A stretch of 64,000 nucleotides of DNA from Aquilaria yunnanensis (Eukaryota > Streptophyta > Magnoliopsida > Malvales > Thymelaeaceae), in assembly GCA_039654915.1 (NCBI GenBank), contig CM077595.1:51677501-51741500 (forward strand), written 5' to 3'. The position numbers and the translations under genes are program-made. The notes below the pieces were generated by a model, which was not told the origin of the DNA, did not search any database, and saw only the letters and a program-made list of their open reading frames with translations. Shown here piece by piece: positions 1-11,338 of this stretch. Position 1 is the first letter of the stretch. The number at the start of each line of letters is the position of its first letter.

Positions 1-2377
1 TGGGCTCATCTTGATCCATGAGCATCACATCACCGGTGTGAGTCACGAGAAATCCATATCTCTCGGGCTCACGCCGAATCCTACCAGTCCTACGTGGGCT
101 TTGTGCTACAGGAACAGACTCTTGAACCACAACATCTTGTGGTGTCTGTTCAGGTTCCATTTCAGGTTCGATGTCTTCTTGTTGTTCTTGAATTTCTTCA
201 AGTTCTACTTTCCTCCCACTAGTTCCTTTAGAGATAAACTCTTTCTCCAAAAAGACACCAGTTCGAGCAACAAACACTTTTTGCTCAGAGGGATTGTAGA
301 AATAGTAACCCTTTGTTTCTTTGGGATACCCAACAAAAAGACATTTTTGAGATTTGGGCCCTAGTTTGTTAGAGGATTGACGTTTTACATAAGCGTCACA
401 GCCCCAAATCTTCATAAAAGACAAATTGGGACGCCTCCCACTCCATATCTCATATGGTGTCTTTTGAACCGATTTAGATGGAACTCGGTTTAGTGTAAAA
501 GCGGCTGTTTCTAGAGCATGTCCCCAAAAGGAGTTTGGAAGGTCAGCTTGACTCATCATGGAGCGAACCATGTCTAACAGAGTTCGATTTCTCCTTTCAG
601 AAACACCATTCCATTGAGGTGTACCTGGTGGAGTGAGTTGTGATACTATACCACACTCCTTCAGATAGTCAAGGAATTCTCGATCCAAGTACTCTCCACC
701 TCGATCTGATCGAAGCACTTTGATACTCTTCCCGAGTTGATTCTCTACTTCATTCTTGAATTCTTTGAACTTTTCAAAGGATTCTGACTTGTGTCTCATA
801 AGATACACATAACCATATCTGCTGAAGTCATCAGTGAAAGTAATGAAGTATTGGGAACCTCCTCTAGCTTGTGTAGACATAGGGCCACATACATCACTAT
901 GTATGAGTCCTAGTAAGTCATTAGCCCTTTCACTTTGCCCTGTGAATGGGGCTTTGGTCATCTTGCCCAACAAACATGACTCACATGTCTCATATGATTC
1001 AAAATCAAATGAGTCCAAGAGTCCATCCTTATGGAGCTTGGATATGCGGGTCTCATTTATATGGCCCAAGCGACAGTGCCAGAGATAGGTCAAGTTTGAA
1101 TCATTTAATCTGACCTTCTTGGTATTCACATTATAGATTGGATCTTCAAGGTCTAGAACATACAACCCATTGCTAAGTTGAGCACTACCATAAAAGATTT
1201 CATTCAAATAAATAGAACAACATTTGTCCTTTATTATAAATGAAAAACCTTTCTTGTCCAAACAAGAAACAGAAATCAAATTTCTACTAATAGTAGGCAC
1301 AAAGTAGCAGTTGTCTAATTCTAAAACTAATCCACTAGGTAAAGTGAGAACATAAGTCCCTATGGCTAAGGCAGCAACCCTTGCTCCATTTCCAACACGT
1401 AGGTCCACTTCACCTCGGGCCAATCTTCTACTTCTACTTAGATCCTGCACATTTGCACAAATGTGAGATCCACATCCAGTATCCAATACCCAAGATGAGG
1501 AAGTAGAAAAGTTAGCCTCTATAACAAAAATACCTGAAGTGGAAGTCTTACTTCCCTTTTCCTTAGCAAGTTCTTCAAGATAGAGCTTACAGTTGCGCTT
1601 CCAGTGTCCAGGTTGCTTACAATGGAAGCACTCCCCTTCCTTTGCCACACCACCCTTTGGTTTCAGTGCAGCTGAAGAAGAACTAGCATTGGACTTTCCA
1701 TTAGCTTTATCCTTCTTCTTGTTGGCTTTTCCCTTTCCCTTGCCCTTTTGAACCATCAAAATGGGCTTAGCCTTCTTAAGGTTTTGCTCAGCAGTTCTCA
1801 ACATGTTGAGCAATTCAGGAAGGGACTTGTCTAGGTCGTTCATGTTATAGTTCATGACGAATTGACTGTAGCTTTCAGGCAACGATTGCAAGACTACATC
1901 GATAGCCAACTCTTTCTGAAGAGCAAATCCCAAATTCTCAAGATTCTCAATGTACCCAATCATCTTGAGCACATGAGGACCCACGGGACTTCCCTCAGAC
2001 ATCTTGCACTGAAACAATGCCTTAGAGGTCTCAAACCTCTCATGCCTAGCTTGCTCTTGGAAAAGCATTTTGAGATGTTCGATCATATCGAACGCCCCCA
2101 TGTTCTCATGTTGCTTCTGAAGCTCAGATTCCATGGTAATAAGCATGAGGCATGCAACATCCAAAGCATCATCAGAATGCCTCTTGTGAGCATCCCTTTC
2201 AGCTCTTGGAGCAGTGGCAGCAGGCTCATTCGGAATGGGCTGCTCTAGGACATATGCCTTTCTCTCTTGTTTGAGGACTATCCTCAAGTTTCGGTACCAT
2301 TTGAGAAAGTTGGTCCCATTCAGTTTTTCCTTCTCAAGGATCGATCGCAACGAAAGTGTCGATGTGTTTTGTGCCAT
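1..2377 (-). CDS. Copia-1 gag-pol polyprotein, N-terminal part
   Basis: The ATG is at 2377-2375 (minus strand), the same start as the complete copy at 50301. The frame has the copia gag domain, the zinc knuckle (CFHC...GHWKRNC, around 1628-1588), the aspartic protease DTG, the GAG-pre-integrase HHCC region and the integrase core. It runs off the window edge about 790 codons in, just before the reverse transcriptase. Compared with the intact copy I see scattered substitutions and no net length change over 2377 bp. I did not translate every codon, so a lone stop cannot be excluded. The product would be the precursor for Gag, protease and integrase acting in cytoplasmic virus-like particles. Confidence 0.82.
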   Translation of the reverse strand, partial: MAQNTSTLSLRSILEKEKLNGTNFLKWYRNLRIVLKQERKAYVLEQPIPNEPAATAPRAERDAHKRHSDDALDVACLMLITMESELQKQHENMGAFDMIEHLKMLFQEQARHERFETSKALFQCKMSEGSPVGPHVLKMIGYIENLENLGFALQKELAIDVVLQSLPESYSQFVMNYNMNDLDKSLPELLNMLRTAEQNLKKAKPILMVQKGKGKGKANKKKDKANGKSNASSSSAALKPKGGVAKEGECFHCKQPGHWKRNCKLYLEELAKEKGSKTSTSGIFVIEANFSTSSSWVLDTGCGSHICANVQDLSRSRRLARGEVDLRVGNGARVAALAIGTYVLTLPSGLVLELDNCYFVPTISRNLISVSCLDKKGFSFIIKDKCCSIYLNEIFYGSAQLSNGLYVLDLEDPIYNVNTKKVRLNDSNLTYLWHCRLGHINETRISKLHKDGLLDSFDFESYETCESCLLGKMTKAPFTGQSERANDLLGLIHSDVCGPMSTQARGGSQYFITFTDDFSRYGYVYLMRHKSESFEKFKEFKNEVENQLGKSIKVLRSDRGGEYLDREFLDYLKECGIVSQLTPPGTPQWNGVSERRNRTLLDMVRSMMSQADLPNSFWGHALETAAFTLNRVPSKSVQKTPYEIWSGRRPNLSFMKIWGCDAYVKRQSSNKLGPKSQKCLFVGYPKETKGYYFYNPSEQKVFVARTGVFLEKEFISKGTSGRKVELEEIQEQQEDIEPEMEPEQTPQDVVVQESVPVAQSPRRTGRIRREPERYGFLVTHTGDVMLMDQDEP

Positions 2378-3888
2378 GGTTATCTACAACAGTAAATATG
2401 CAGTGTAAGAGTCATGTATTTTAATTCATTTAATAAGGACTTTTATTAAACGATACTCCCACTATTTTCCTCAAAATAATAACCCTCGGTATTATTTCGG
2501 AACACCTCGGTGCTAAGGTATTCTAGCGGGCCAAGATCCATATTTGACCACAACCTGAGTCAGCTTTGGCTTTTCTCTCAAGTTACAGCTATTTAGGTAG
2601 GCAACTCATTGCCAATTGCATCTTATGCAACTCTTGGATAGTTGGGTGAACAACACTTGTCCAAGCTCATCTCATGAACTTAAGCCCAACTCTATGCCTC
2701 TAAGTCCCTAATCCTATTAGGATGACTTAGTTAAGTCGAACCCAAAGTTAGCAGTTTGGATATCACTATTATCCCATCGCGCCTTACCAAGATGAACATA
2801 GGTGCTTTGCTTTGGCAAACCCACCTAATGTTGATCAAAGTCTTGACGAGTGCCAACATTTGGAAGGCATCACATTTAATGACTTAATATTTGTTTGAGG
2901 GATTTTTCTTTTGATCTCACCAATTTGTTATCTCCGGTTGTTTTATACATGCATCATATACAAATATAAAACATGCATCTCATGCTTACAAGAAATAAAC
3001 GTGACATGGTTATAGCCCAAACTATGCGATATTCTCAAGCCAATGAGAATATCATAAAAGCCTAAGAAAAGAAAAGAGTCTTCACAAGCTCCTTCTCTTC
3101 CTTTCTTGGCTGCCTTTTTGTTGTCACCTCCTTGGACATACCACCTTGGACGATCCCATAATGCACCATTACATCAATAATAGAAACCTCGAGTTACATT
3201 CGAGGGGAGTAAGGTGAGAAGAGAATGTACAATGAGAGTGATAAGAAAAGGCACGACTCGCAGGCCGTATTTACAAGTACAACCAATCAAGGGCTATAAC
3301 CATGCACCATGCTTCAAACACCAATCAGCATATCATGTGAAATCTCATTCAACAAAGATGCATGCCAATTTTCGCGTGTTGATTAACCAGTTTTTATTTA
3401 TGTGGCGCTTCGCATACGGCGGTCCCGCTGGCCGGTCAGCGGGCGGTGGTTCCGCTGACCGGTCAGCGGACGGGGTCAAGGGGAGCCGCCCTTGCGGGGG
3501 GCGTGGGGGGCAGCGCCCCCCGGCGCAAAAAATTGTCTTACAATTGCTTAGCCCGAAATCTTCTATTTCGAGAAAGTAGGCACCCGAGACTCCTCCATTC
3601 GAGCCACCAAAAATACCTTACTTTCGGTGCCCGAACAGGCCGAATCCGAACAAACCTAGGGTTTTTGCAACTATTGCAAGAATCCTAATCCATATAGGTA
3701 TCTCATACCTATCAATTTCGGTTAATCTCATTAACCAATTTGTGTCGTTTCTTCATATATCTCATATGTTCATTACGAATTTCGGTTTCATGCATCATGA
3801 ATCAATCTAATTAATCATGGCCGAAAACCAATCGAAGACATAGCATCATGCGATTCAACACTCAATCCCGATTTAGGGTTTCACCAGT
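2378..3888 (-). other. Copia-1 untranslated leader, with GC-rich palindromes
   Basis: About 1.5 kb of leader between primer site and gag start, with no long frame on the coding strand. Most of it is AT-rich, but 3417-3530 is a sharp GC island holding an 18-bp perfect palindrome CCGCTGACCGGTCAGCGG (3452-3469), a related near-palindrome just before it (about 3425-3442), and a G-run/C-run block (about 3495-3525). Short open frames on the opposite strand here look like chance products of base composition. Confidence 0.8.
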
Positions 3889-3889
3889 A

Positions 3890-3901
3890 GCTCTGATACC
3901 A
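3890..3901 (-). other. Primer-binding site, initiator Met-tRNA (Copia-1 left copy)
   Basis: The minus strand reads TGGTATCAGAGC, complementary to the 3' end of plant initiator Met-tRNA, one base inside the LTR end at 3903. It marks where minus-strand cDNA synthesis starts. Confidence 0.93.
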
Positions 3902-3902
3902 C

Positions 3903-5317
3903 TGTTGGGTTTCGGGAGCCAAACAGCGCAGCGGAATTTAACCGAAACCCTCCAGGATCCAAGTGAAACGGGGTAAACCGGGTGTTCGAAAATTTCATAC
4001 CTAATTTTCGATTGAGATCTCTCACTCAACTGTAGAGTCGAATCACAAAACCTGAACAGTTGACGTGTTCAGGCTCTCTATGGTATCCACATGAGCCTCT
4101 CGGGATCACCACGCTTCCACCACGTCCCGGCAGATGCGTTTCTCTTGCGCTCGCAGTGCTAGCTTGCGTCCTCCAAGGAATTGCAAGAGAAGAGTGTGGC
4201 TGTCCTTTTGGGAGGCTAGGGCAAGGAGACCTACGAATTTCTCACTTAAAAGTTGTATTTATAGTGAGACTCAACTTCCAGGCCTAATGGGTTTCAAAGC
4301 CCTAATCCAATTAGGAATTAATTTCGGGCTTAATAATGGCTCAACTCCTTGGCCCATTATTAATACGAAATTAAAGTGAAACCATAACCCAAATAATTAG
4401 CCCATGCACTCTAATGATCCAAATAGCTCTATGTGTGCGACCCAATAGGCTCTTGCCATATTGGCAACGATCATAAATCACATTTATGATCATAAGCAAT
4501 GAGCGGTGTCTAGCAACACATCATTGCTACCCAAGTGACAAGATTGTCGGTGAATCGACTAAACCTTTATGATCATCACCGATATATGCCATTGTCCCTT
4601 TGTCCAAGATATCAAGACTAAGCACGAGACATGGAATGTGTCACTCTCGTATAGCCCAATCTTTGGTTTCTTGATTACCGAGTAGACTAACTTAAACTGA
4701 TGACATTGATATCATATATCAACTCATCGGAGCATGGCCATGCATTTTCTAAGTCTCACTCTATCAAGGGGCCCAAAGATATCACTCCCGTTACATAGGA
4801 GGGACAAATCCCATCTTGATCATACAAATCCCTCCGCATGATATGTGACATACCCAATGACCTCCTTCAAGTTCACTCAGTTACGAGCAACAAAGGAAAG
4901 TATCAAAGTATGTGACTCACATGTAGGGAACCTTGATGATCTTAGGTCGAAGGACTACATATACCATGATCACTATGAGAATCACTTATGACACTCATAT
5001 AACGATCCATGAAGTGTTCTCATGGTGGGTCGGTCCAGTACACAAGTTCTCCAACTTGTACCCATATGTAGACTACATATCTCATATTAGTCTCCACATA
5101 TGCTAGTCATTATGTATTATTGCAACCCGCTCCACAATAATACTATACTAGGGACGTTTAAGAATATCATTATTCTAGGGTTACAATTATGTTTATTACG
5201 TTACGCAGAAACAAAACAACAAACAAAATTGCTGGATTAATGCCTCAATAAAATATCATGACTCAATGTGCAAAATACAATCATCTCATGATTGGCTTTT
5301 TGGGCACAATACTAACA
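3903..5317 (-). repeat. Copia-1 5' LTR (left copy)
   Basis: A 1415-bp LTR that begins TGTTAGTATTG at 5317 and ends CCCAACA at 3903 on the minus strand. It matches the LTRs at 47391-48773, 54267-55682 and 62033-63448. A TATA box (TATAAATA on the minus strand) lies at 4256-4263. It has the long form of the U5 end (GCTCCCGAAACCCAACA), unlike the 5' LTR of the complete copy. Confidence 0.93.
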
Positions 5318-5318
5318 G

Positions 5319-8300
5319 TATAAAGGACACTTTGCAAAGGATTGCAAAGGTCCACCCAAGGTACATACATACCCTTCTACTTCCATTGTACATGTTGTGT
5401 CATGTACATTACTAACTGAGTGCAATTCTTTGTGGATTGTAGACTCGGGAGCAACAGACCACATAGCACGGGAGAAGTCCTGGTTTGTGGCCTACAGGAA
5501 GCTCTCAAAAGGAGCTAAGCACATTTCAGTAGGAAATGATGCCAGGCTGGAAGTGGAAGGCATAGGAACATGTAGGATTCCTATAGATATTGGATATTTG
5601 TATCTAATAGATGTATTGTATGTACCAAACATTTGTAGAAATTTGATTTCTATAAGTTGTATGTTGAAGTACAATTATTGCTTTAATTTCTTTAATAATA
5701 GTGTGTCTATTATTAAAGATAATCAGATAATGTGCACTTGTTCAGTTAATAATGGGCTTTATGAGTTAAAGCCAACTGACCATTCTGTTGCAAGTCCTAG
5801 TTGCTATGTGACAGAGGTCACAAATGAAATGAGATGGCATGAAAGGTTAGGTCATATTGGTCAAGATAGAATGAACAAGCTAGCCAAGGGTGGCTTGCTA
5901 GGTTCCTTGACCAAGGTTGTCCTTCCAAGTTGTCAATCATGCCTAGAAGGCAAAGCCACAAGAAAGCCTTTTGGCAAAGCAACTAGGAGAGGTGAGGCAC
6001 TTAGTTTAGTTCACTCTGACCTGTGTGGGCCAATGAGGGTTGAATCTAGAAATGGATTTAAGTATTTCATTACATTCACAGATGATTATACTCGATTCAC
6101 CCATATCTACTTACTCAGAAATAAGGCAGAGGCCTTGGCATGCTTTGAGAAGTATGTGTACTTGGTTGAGAACCAAGTAGGTAAGAAGATTAAGTCCTTG
6201 AGGACAGATAGGGGTGGAGAGTATACATCTAATGCATTCAAAGCATTTTGTGACTTGAAAGGTATTGAGAGGGAGTTCACCCTTCCTTGGACACCCCAAC
6301 AGAATGGAGTGTCTGAGAGGAAGAATAGAACTCTTATGGACATGGTACGTTCCATGATGGCAAAGGCCAATTTAGACATCACTTATTGGAGTGATGCACT
6401 GCTGTGTGCAGTTCATGTCCTTAATAGAGTACCCACCAAGAATGTGAATTCTTCTCCATATGAGTTATGGAAGAAGAAAACTCCTAACCTAAGCTATTTA
6501 CGCCCTTGGGGTTGTTTAGCTTATGTTCACATAACGGACCACCCTTTGGGAAAGTTGGGTCCAAGAGGGAGGAAGTGTGCCTTCCTTGGTTATGCTGAAC
6601 AATCTAGGGGTTATGTGTTCTTGGATATAAGTCACAAAATTGGGAACATCTTTGATGCAAGGAAATGCTAACTTTGTGGAGGATGAGTTCCCCAAAGTTG
6701 GTGAGTGTGGTGACTTAACCTCATTAAGCCAGATCCTAGATGAGGGTCAACCAAGTGTCATAAGGACACTTGGGACACATGCACCTACTCTAGAGGGAGT
6801 ACCTCAACCACGTGGAGCAATGGCTCTAGAAATCCCTGTTGTTGTGGACCAACATGAGCAAGACTTCCAAGAGGAAGGTTTTGTTCAAGAGGGAGTTGAG
6901 GATACTCAAGGGCAAAATGTTGAGCCTCAAGAGATGGAGCATGAGTTGCCTCCATCTCAGCCTATATTGAGAAGATCAATGAGGAAATTTGGACCACCTA
7001 AAGAATGGTGGATCCTGGATAGTGAGGCAAACTTGGTTGCATCTGAGATAGATGAGCCAAGTAACATTGAGGAGGCTCTTGAGGGTGAACAAAGGGAAGA
7101 GTGGCTAAATGCAATGAAGGATGAGTTGCATTCGATGCATCTCAATGGGGTTTGGGAGTTAAGTGATCTTCCTCCAGGCCGTAAGGCAATTGGGAACAAG
7201 TGGGTTCTCAAGATCAAGGTGAACTCTGATGGAAGTATCGAAAGATACAAGGCCCGGTTGGTGGCCAAGGGTTTCACACAGAAGGAGGGTGTTGATTTCA
7301 AAGACACCTTCTCTCCTGTTGTGAAATTCACTTCCATCAGGATATTACTTGCCATTGTGGCAAATCTAGACTTAGAGTTACATCAGATGGATGTAAAGAC
7401 CGCCTTTCTCAATGGTGAATTGAGTGAGGAGATATATATGAGACAACCTGAGGGGTTTGTCCAAAAGGGTCAAGAGGACAAGGTATGTAGACTAAAGAAG
7501 TCTATCTATGGTCTTAAGCAAGCTTCAAGACAGTGGTACTTGAAGTTTCACCATGCAATCACAAACTATGGCTTTGTGATGATGCATGAAGACCATTGTG
7601 TATACTTGTACTCTTCTGGGTCTAGTTTTGCAGTATTGACTCTATATGTAGATGATATACTGATTGCAAGTAATAGGCTTGCATTGTTAAGTACCATCAA
7701 GGGATGGTTGTCTTCCACCTTTGACATGAAGGATATGGGAGAGGCTGCCTTTATTCTAGGGGTGAAGATCCTGAGGAATAGAAAGGCAAGGCTATTGGCC
7801 CTTTCTCAAGAATCTTATATTGATAAGATTCTTGCAAGGTTCAACTTAACAAATGCAAAGCCCATGAGTACACCTCTTGCATATGGTTGCAAGATTGGAG
7901 AGGACTTATGTCCTAAGACTCCAAAGGAGAAGGAAGAGATGGCTCAGATTCCCTACCTAAGTGCCATTGGTAGCTTGATGTACGCCATGTTATGTACAAG
8001 GCCAGACATCAGCCAAGCGGTTGGTCTTTTAGCACGATATTCTTCCAACCCTAGTCTGGAGCATTGGAAGAATGTCAAGAGGATCCTAAGGTACCTCAAG
8101 GGTACTAAGGATTATAGGCTTTGTTACCAAGGTAAAGACCTTGGTTTACGTGGCTATTCTGATGCTGATTGGGGTGGGGATAGAGACTCCAGCAAGTCTA
8201 CATCTGGTTATCTTTTCATGCTAAATGGTGGTGCTACTACTTGGTGTAGTAAGAAGCAAACTTGTACAGCATTGTCCACAATGGAGGCTGAATTTGTTTC

Positions 8301-8619
8301 ATGTGCCTCAGCTGTACAAGAAGCCCTTTGGCTAGGTTATTTCCTTAAGAATTTGGAGTCCAAGGTTTCTATTGAGAGACCTATTACTATCTACAGTGAT
8401 AGTATGGCAGCCATGGCTTATACTAAGGACCCCAAATACCATGGAAAAACCAAGCACATTAGCATGAAATATAACTTTGTAATGGATGCAATTGAAGAGG
8501 GTGAAGTTAGGATTGAGTACATTTCTACAGACCTGATGGTGGCAGATCCTCTCACTAAGCCATTGCCACCACTTGTGTTTGCTCGACATGTTAGAGCAAT
8601 GGGTCTTAGAAGAATGTAA
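5319..8619 (+). pseudogene. Copia-2 gag-pol polyprotein, C-terminal part, frameshifted
   Basis: The frame enters inside a gag zinc knuckle (KGHFAKDC, 5322-5345) directly after the Copia-1 insertion. It continues through the aspartic protease (DSGATDH, about 5442), the GAG-pre-integrase region (HERLGH) and the integrase core (HSD, TDRGGEY, VSERKNRTL) to a stop at 6671. The reading then shifts frame near 6640-6660 and continues without a stop through the copia RT (YVDDILIAS, about 7645-7675) and RNase H (YSDADWGG; STMEAEF) to 8619. One small indel between integrase and RT is thus the only visible lesion. With the nested insertion this copy cannot make a complete polyprotein. Its closest relative here is the inverted RT fragment at 12912-13662. 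Confidence 0.9.
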
Positions 8620-9895
8620 ATGTTGGATGTACTTCACCTCTTTGGTGTCACACATGTTAAGTATTATTTTTGTGATAATATAGATTATTTTATGAAATAA
8701 TCAGTTCAATTTTAGAAAACACAACGAACAAATGAACATGTCAAACATAGGTAGAGAATGACTTTCTCACACGAGTCATTCGCCCTTGATCTTTGTGTAA
8801 GATTAAGGATGAGACTGGCTAAAGACTTAAATGAATGGTACATTTAAGTGGGAGTCATGCTCCAACACATGACACTTTAGCCTTTCATGGTCGCCTAGAT
8901 TATGAGTAATCAAGGTTCAATGCTTTGGTGCATTCAGTTTGTATGACCATTCATACATCCTAGCCTATGTTAGATGTAAGCAAGGGCTTACATGGAGAAA
9001 TTTCATGGTTATTGACATGTCCTCCTTTTATATGTTAAGAGGAGTACACTTAATGGTGTTTTAAGAGGGAGAAATGACACACTCCTCAATTGGAATGGAG
9101 ATCACTCCAAGTGGGAGTGACATGAGTAAAACACCTTAGAAGTGTATTCTGGAACTTTAATGGATGTGTTTCCAAGTGTTCCATGACCATGAAATACGAC
9201 CATAGAAGAATTTAAGCAAGTTGTCTCTGTTCTTGCTTAGTGTGAGATTCTTCAAATCAGACTCTTAGTGACTATAGCTTGCTATTAGGAAGTTGAGTTA
9301 ATTATGATCACTTTGATTGGTTGTCGAAGGTCTTAGAGAAATGAGACTGGAGTATCCTCCTTTTGGGTGATCATGTTAATTCATTGACCTAAGTAGTTGA
9401 AGCTCAAAGGAAAGACATTAAGATGGTACACGTTCACTAAATTCAATCTTGGGCCCACATATTACTGTGAGTAGTATGATAGATTGAATTGTGATTTAAA
9501 TGAGTACACAATGCTTAATACAATCATGGATTTCAAGGAGTTGAAATTCAGAGAAAGAGACTGATTGTGATTAAGAAGTGTATCATATGTCTGGGGTCTG
9601 AAAGGCAAAAAAAAAAAAAAAAAAAAACTTGATGTGTTCAAGAAAGCTTGATGTGTTTAAGCAACACACTTGTACTTGATGTGTTCAAGGAAAGTTTGAA
9701 GAAGTTCAAACTATGAGGAGAGGACAATCTTCTATTGAGAGTCTAACAACCTCAATAGAAGAGACTTAGTGTGTGTGCCTTGAGGTCGCACCCACAACTC
9801 TATATATGTAGAAGTGTCTAGATTATTTCGGCTATAAGGATTAAGGAGTTTTGTTTTGAGTGGGAGCTGGGAGTTTTAAAAGCATCTTAGTGCGA
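8620..9895 (+). other. Copia-2 3' untranslated region
   Basis: About 1.3 kb between the pol stop and the polypurine tract. No frame of note and no similarity to the other repeats. It contains an uninterrupted run of 21 A at 9607-9627. This is long for a copia 3' region, but I see nothing functional in it. Confidence 0.6.
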
Positions 9896-9904
9896 GTGGG
9901 AGTT
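9896..9904 (+). other. Polypurine tract, Copia-2
   Basis: GTGGGAGTT lies directly before the LTR, the usual plus-strand primer position in copia elements. Confidence 0.75.
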
Positions 9905-9949
9905 TATTGGAATTCTTGGCGCACCAAGATCCTTTTAAGATAGGATTTG

Positions 9950-10395
9950 AGCTCGTTGAGCTAACTATAGCTTGAAAAGGTATCTAAGGCAACTAGAAGT
10001 AGCTCCCCTTAGCTCAAGTCAGCTCACTTCAGCTATAAGTAGCTCAAAGTAGCTGGACTTCAGCTCAAGTTAGCTCAAGTCAGCTCAAGTCAGCTCACTT
10101 CAGCTTATGGTAGCTGAATGTAGCTGGACTTCAGCTCAAGTCAGCTCAAGTCAGCTCAAGTCAGCTCACTTCAGCTTATGGTAGCTGAATGTAGCTGGAC
10201 TTCAGCTCAAGTTAGCTCAAGTAAGCTCAAGTCAGCTCACTTCAGCTTATGGTAGCTGAATGTAGCTGGACTTCAGCTCAAGTCAGCTCAAGTCAGCTCA
10301 CTTCAGCTTTTGGTAGCTGAGTGTAGCTGGACTTCAGTTTACTTCAGCTGAAAGCAGCTAACTCCAGCTCAAGGTCAGTTCTTGGAGCTGGACCT
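9950..10395 (+). repeat. AGCT decamer array in U3 of LTR copy A
   Basis: Tandem units close to AGCTCAAGTC, interspersed with AGCTCACTTC and AGCTTATGGT, form larger periods of 71, 71 and 61 bp (the motif TAGCTGA recurs at 10111, 10182, 10253 and 10314). Period lengths differ by one decamer, which points to slippage or unequal exchange of 10-bp units. Each unit carries the self-complementary AGCT. Confidence 0.85.
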
Positions 10396-10870
10396 TAGTT
10401 CATGGTGCTTGGTTGGAGCTCAAAGGAGCTCAATGGTGCATAAGTAGCATATTGAGCTAGCTTTGTGCCAGCTCACCTTGTTTTTAGCTCAAAACCACCA
10501 AGAGACACATCTTTTGTGTAAAGGTATGTCTCTTCATCAAAAGAAATAACTCTTGGCTAAAAGAACATGTCCTTTCATCCAAAGGAAGTGTTCCTTGGGT
10601 GAATGGACATGTATATTCGGCCATAGGGTGCTTATAGCACCAAGAGTGATGTCCTTTGACTTTAAAGGACATGTATGTTCGGCCATGGAGGTGGTTGAGG
10701 TGGTTATTGCACCAAATGTGATGTCCTTTAGACTTAAAAGACATGTATTTTCGCCCATAAGGTAGTTATGGGTGGTTATAGGCCAAAGGAAGTGTTCCTT
10801 GGCTAAAAGACATGTATTTTCGCCACCATACATGACCCTTAGCCAAAGGAAGTGTTCTTTGGCTTAAAGG

Positions 10871-10917
10871 ACACCTTTCTTGGTGTAAAGGTGTGCCTTT
10901 TGGTCATCTATAAATAG
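10871..10917 (+). promoter_or_regulatory. Promoter-proximal hairpin and TATA box, LTR copy A
   Basis: ACACCTTT (10871-10878) and AAAGGTGT (10887-10894) are perfect inverted repeats around an 8-nt spacer. The TATA box TATAAATAG follows at 10909-10917. The same arrangement occurs in LTR copies B and C, so it is probably the core of the LTR promoter. Confidence 0.65.
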
Positions 10918-11338
10918 CCTTTAGTGGCTGGCCATTGATGGTACGAATTTACACTCAATTTGCACCATTTTTCTTGAGAGAAAAATTCCTCCTTTCATTC
11001 CTTTAAAGAGCCGAAATATTAGACACTTTCTTAGAGCATTGTGGGTGGAATTACATTGAGATTCTTCATCTCAATTCAAGCCTCAAGGCGTATCTCTAAG
11101 ATCAAGTCCTTCCTTCCATTTCCGCACAAGATTATCAAGAATGAAGGTACACATCCTTTCTTGCTTTAGTAGCATGCTAAGGATTTAATTTTATGAATGA
11201 TCTTAGTGGCATGCTAGGTGTGTTTGACAGAATATGTATGTCTATATTCATGTTGAACACAAAGAACATATATGCATATGGCATATACATAAGTAAATAA
11301 CATAAGAACATGTTATTATTGAGATCCTGAAATCTTCA

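Larger units (their letters stand above)
1..5317 (-). mobile_element. Copia-1 element, left copy (5' part; continues off the left edge)
   Basis: This is a Ty1/copia LTR retrotransposon on the minus strand, reading right to left as 5' LTR (3903-5317), Met-tRNA primer site, about 1.5 kb of leader, and gag-pol from 2377 to the window edge. It is nearly identical to the complete plus-strand copy at 47391-55682: the stretch from ATG to the window edge is 2377 bp in both, so there is no net indel. It is inserted in Copia-2, because the base after the LTR (5318) resumes in the middle of a copia gag zinc knuckle. The right-hand target-site copy should be GTATA (5318-5322); its partner lies outside the window. 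Its RT, RNase H and 3' LTR are also outside. Confidence 0.93.
5318..11338 (+). mobile_element. Copia-2 element, 3' part, split by Copia-1
   Basis: A Ty1/copia element on the plus strand whose 5' half lies left of the window beyond the nested Copia-1. Present are the end of gag, protease, integrase, RT and RNase H (5319-8619), a 1.3-kb untranslated stretch, a polypurine tract and a 3' LTR (9905-11338). The LTR is followed at once by the 31-bp satellite in reverse orientation, so the element sat in satellite DNA. It differs from Copia-1 in pol sequence, LTR sequence and 3' architecture. Confidence 0.88.
9905..11338 (+). repeat. Copia-2 3' LTR (copy A)
   Basis: A 1434-bp LTR running from TATTGGAATTCTTGG to GATCCTGAAATCTTCA. 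The same LTR occurs as solo copies at 33838-35276 (minus) and 57564-58969 (plus), whose TSDs fix the ends; those copies begin TGTTGG, so this one has lost the terminal TG by mutation. Modules in order: AGCT-rich array (about 9950-10395), repeated spacer modules with imperfect inverted repeats (about 10500-10865), hairpin and TATA box (10871-10917), then R/U5. Confidence 0.9.

Noticed and set aside
3446..3688. GC-rich frame (GSRGAALAGGVGGSAPRRKK) as a possible host exon
   Set aside because: It lies in the Copia-1 leader, is present in both copies at the same place and reads antisense to the element; the composition comes from the GC palindromes.
9607..9627. A21 run as the poly(A) tail of a LINE or processed pseudogene
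   Set aside because: There is no LINE coding sequence or target duplication around it; it is internal to the Copia-2 3' region.
9950..10395. AGCT array considered as a CRISPR-like or telomere-like array
   Set aside because: There are no unique spacers and no telomere motif. It lies inside an LTR U3 and recurs in three LTR copies.
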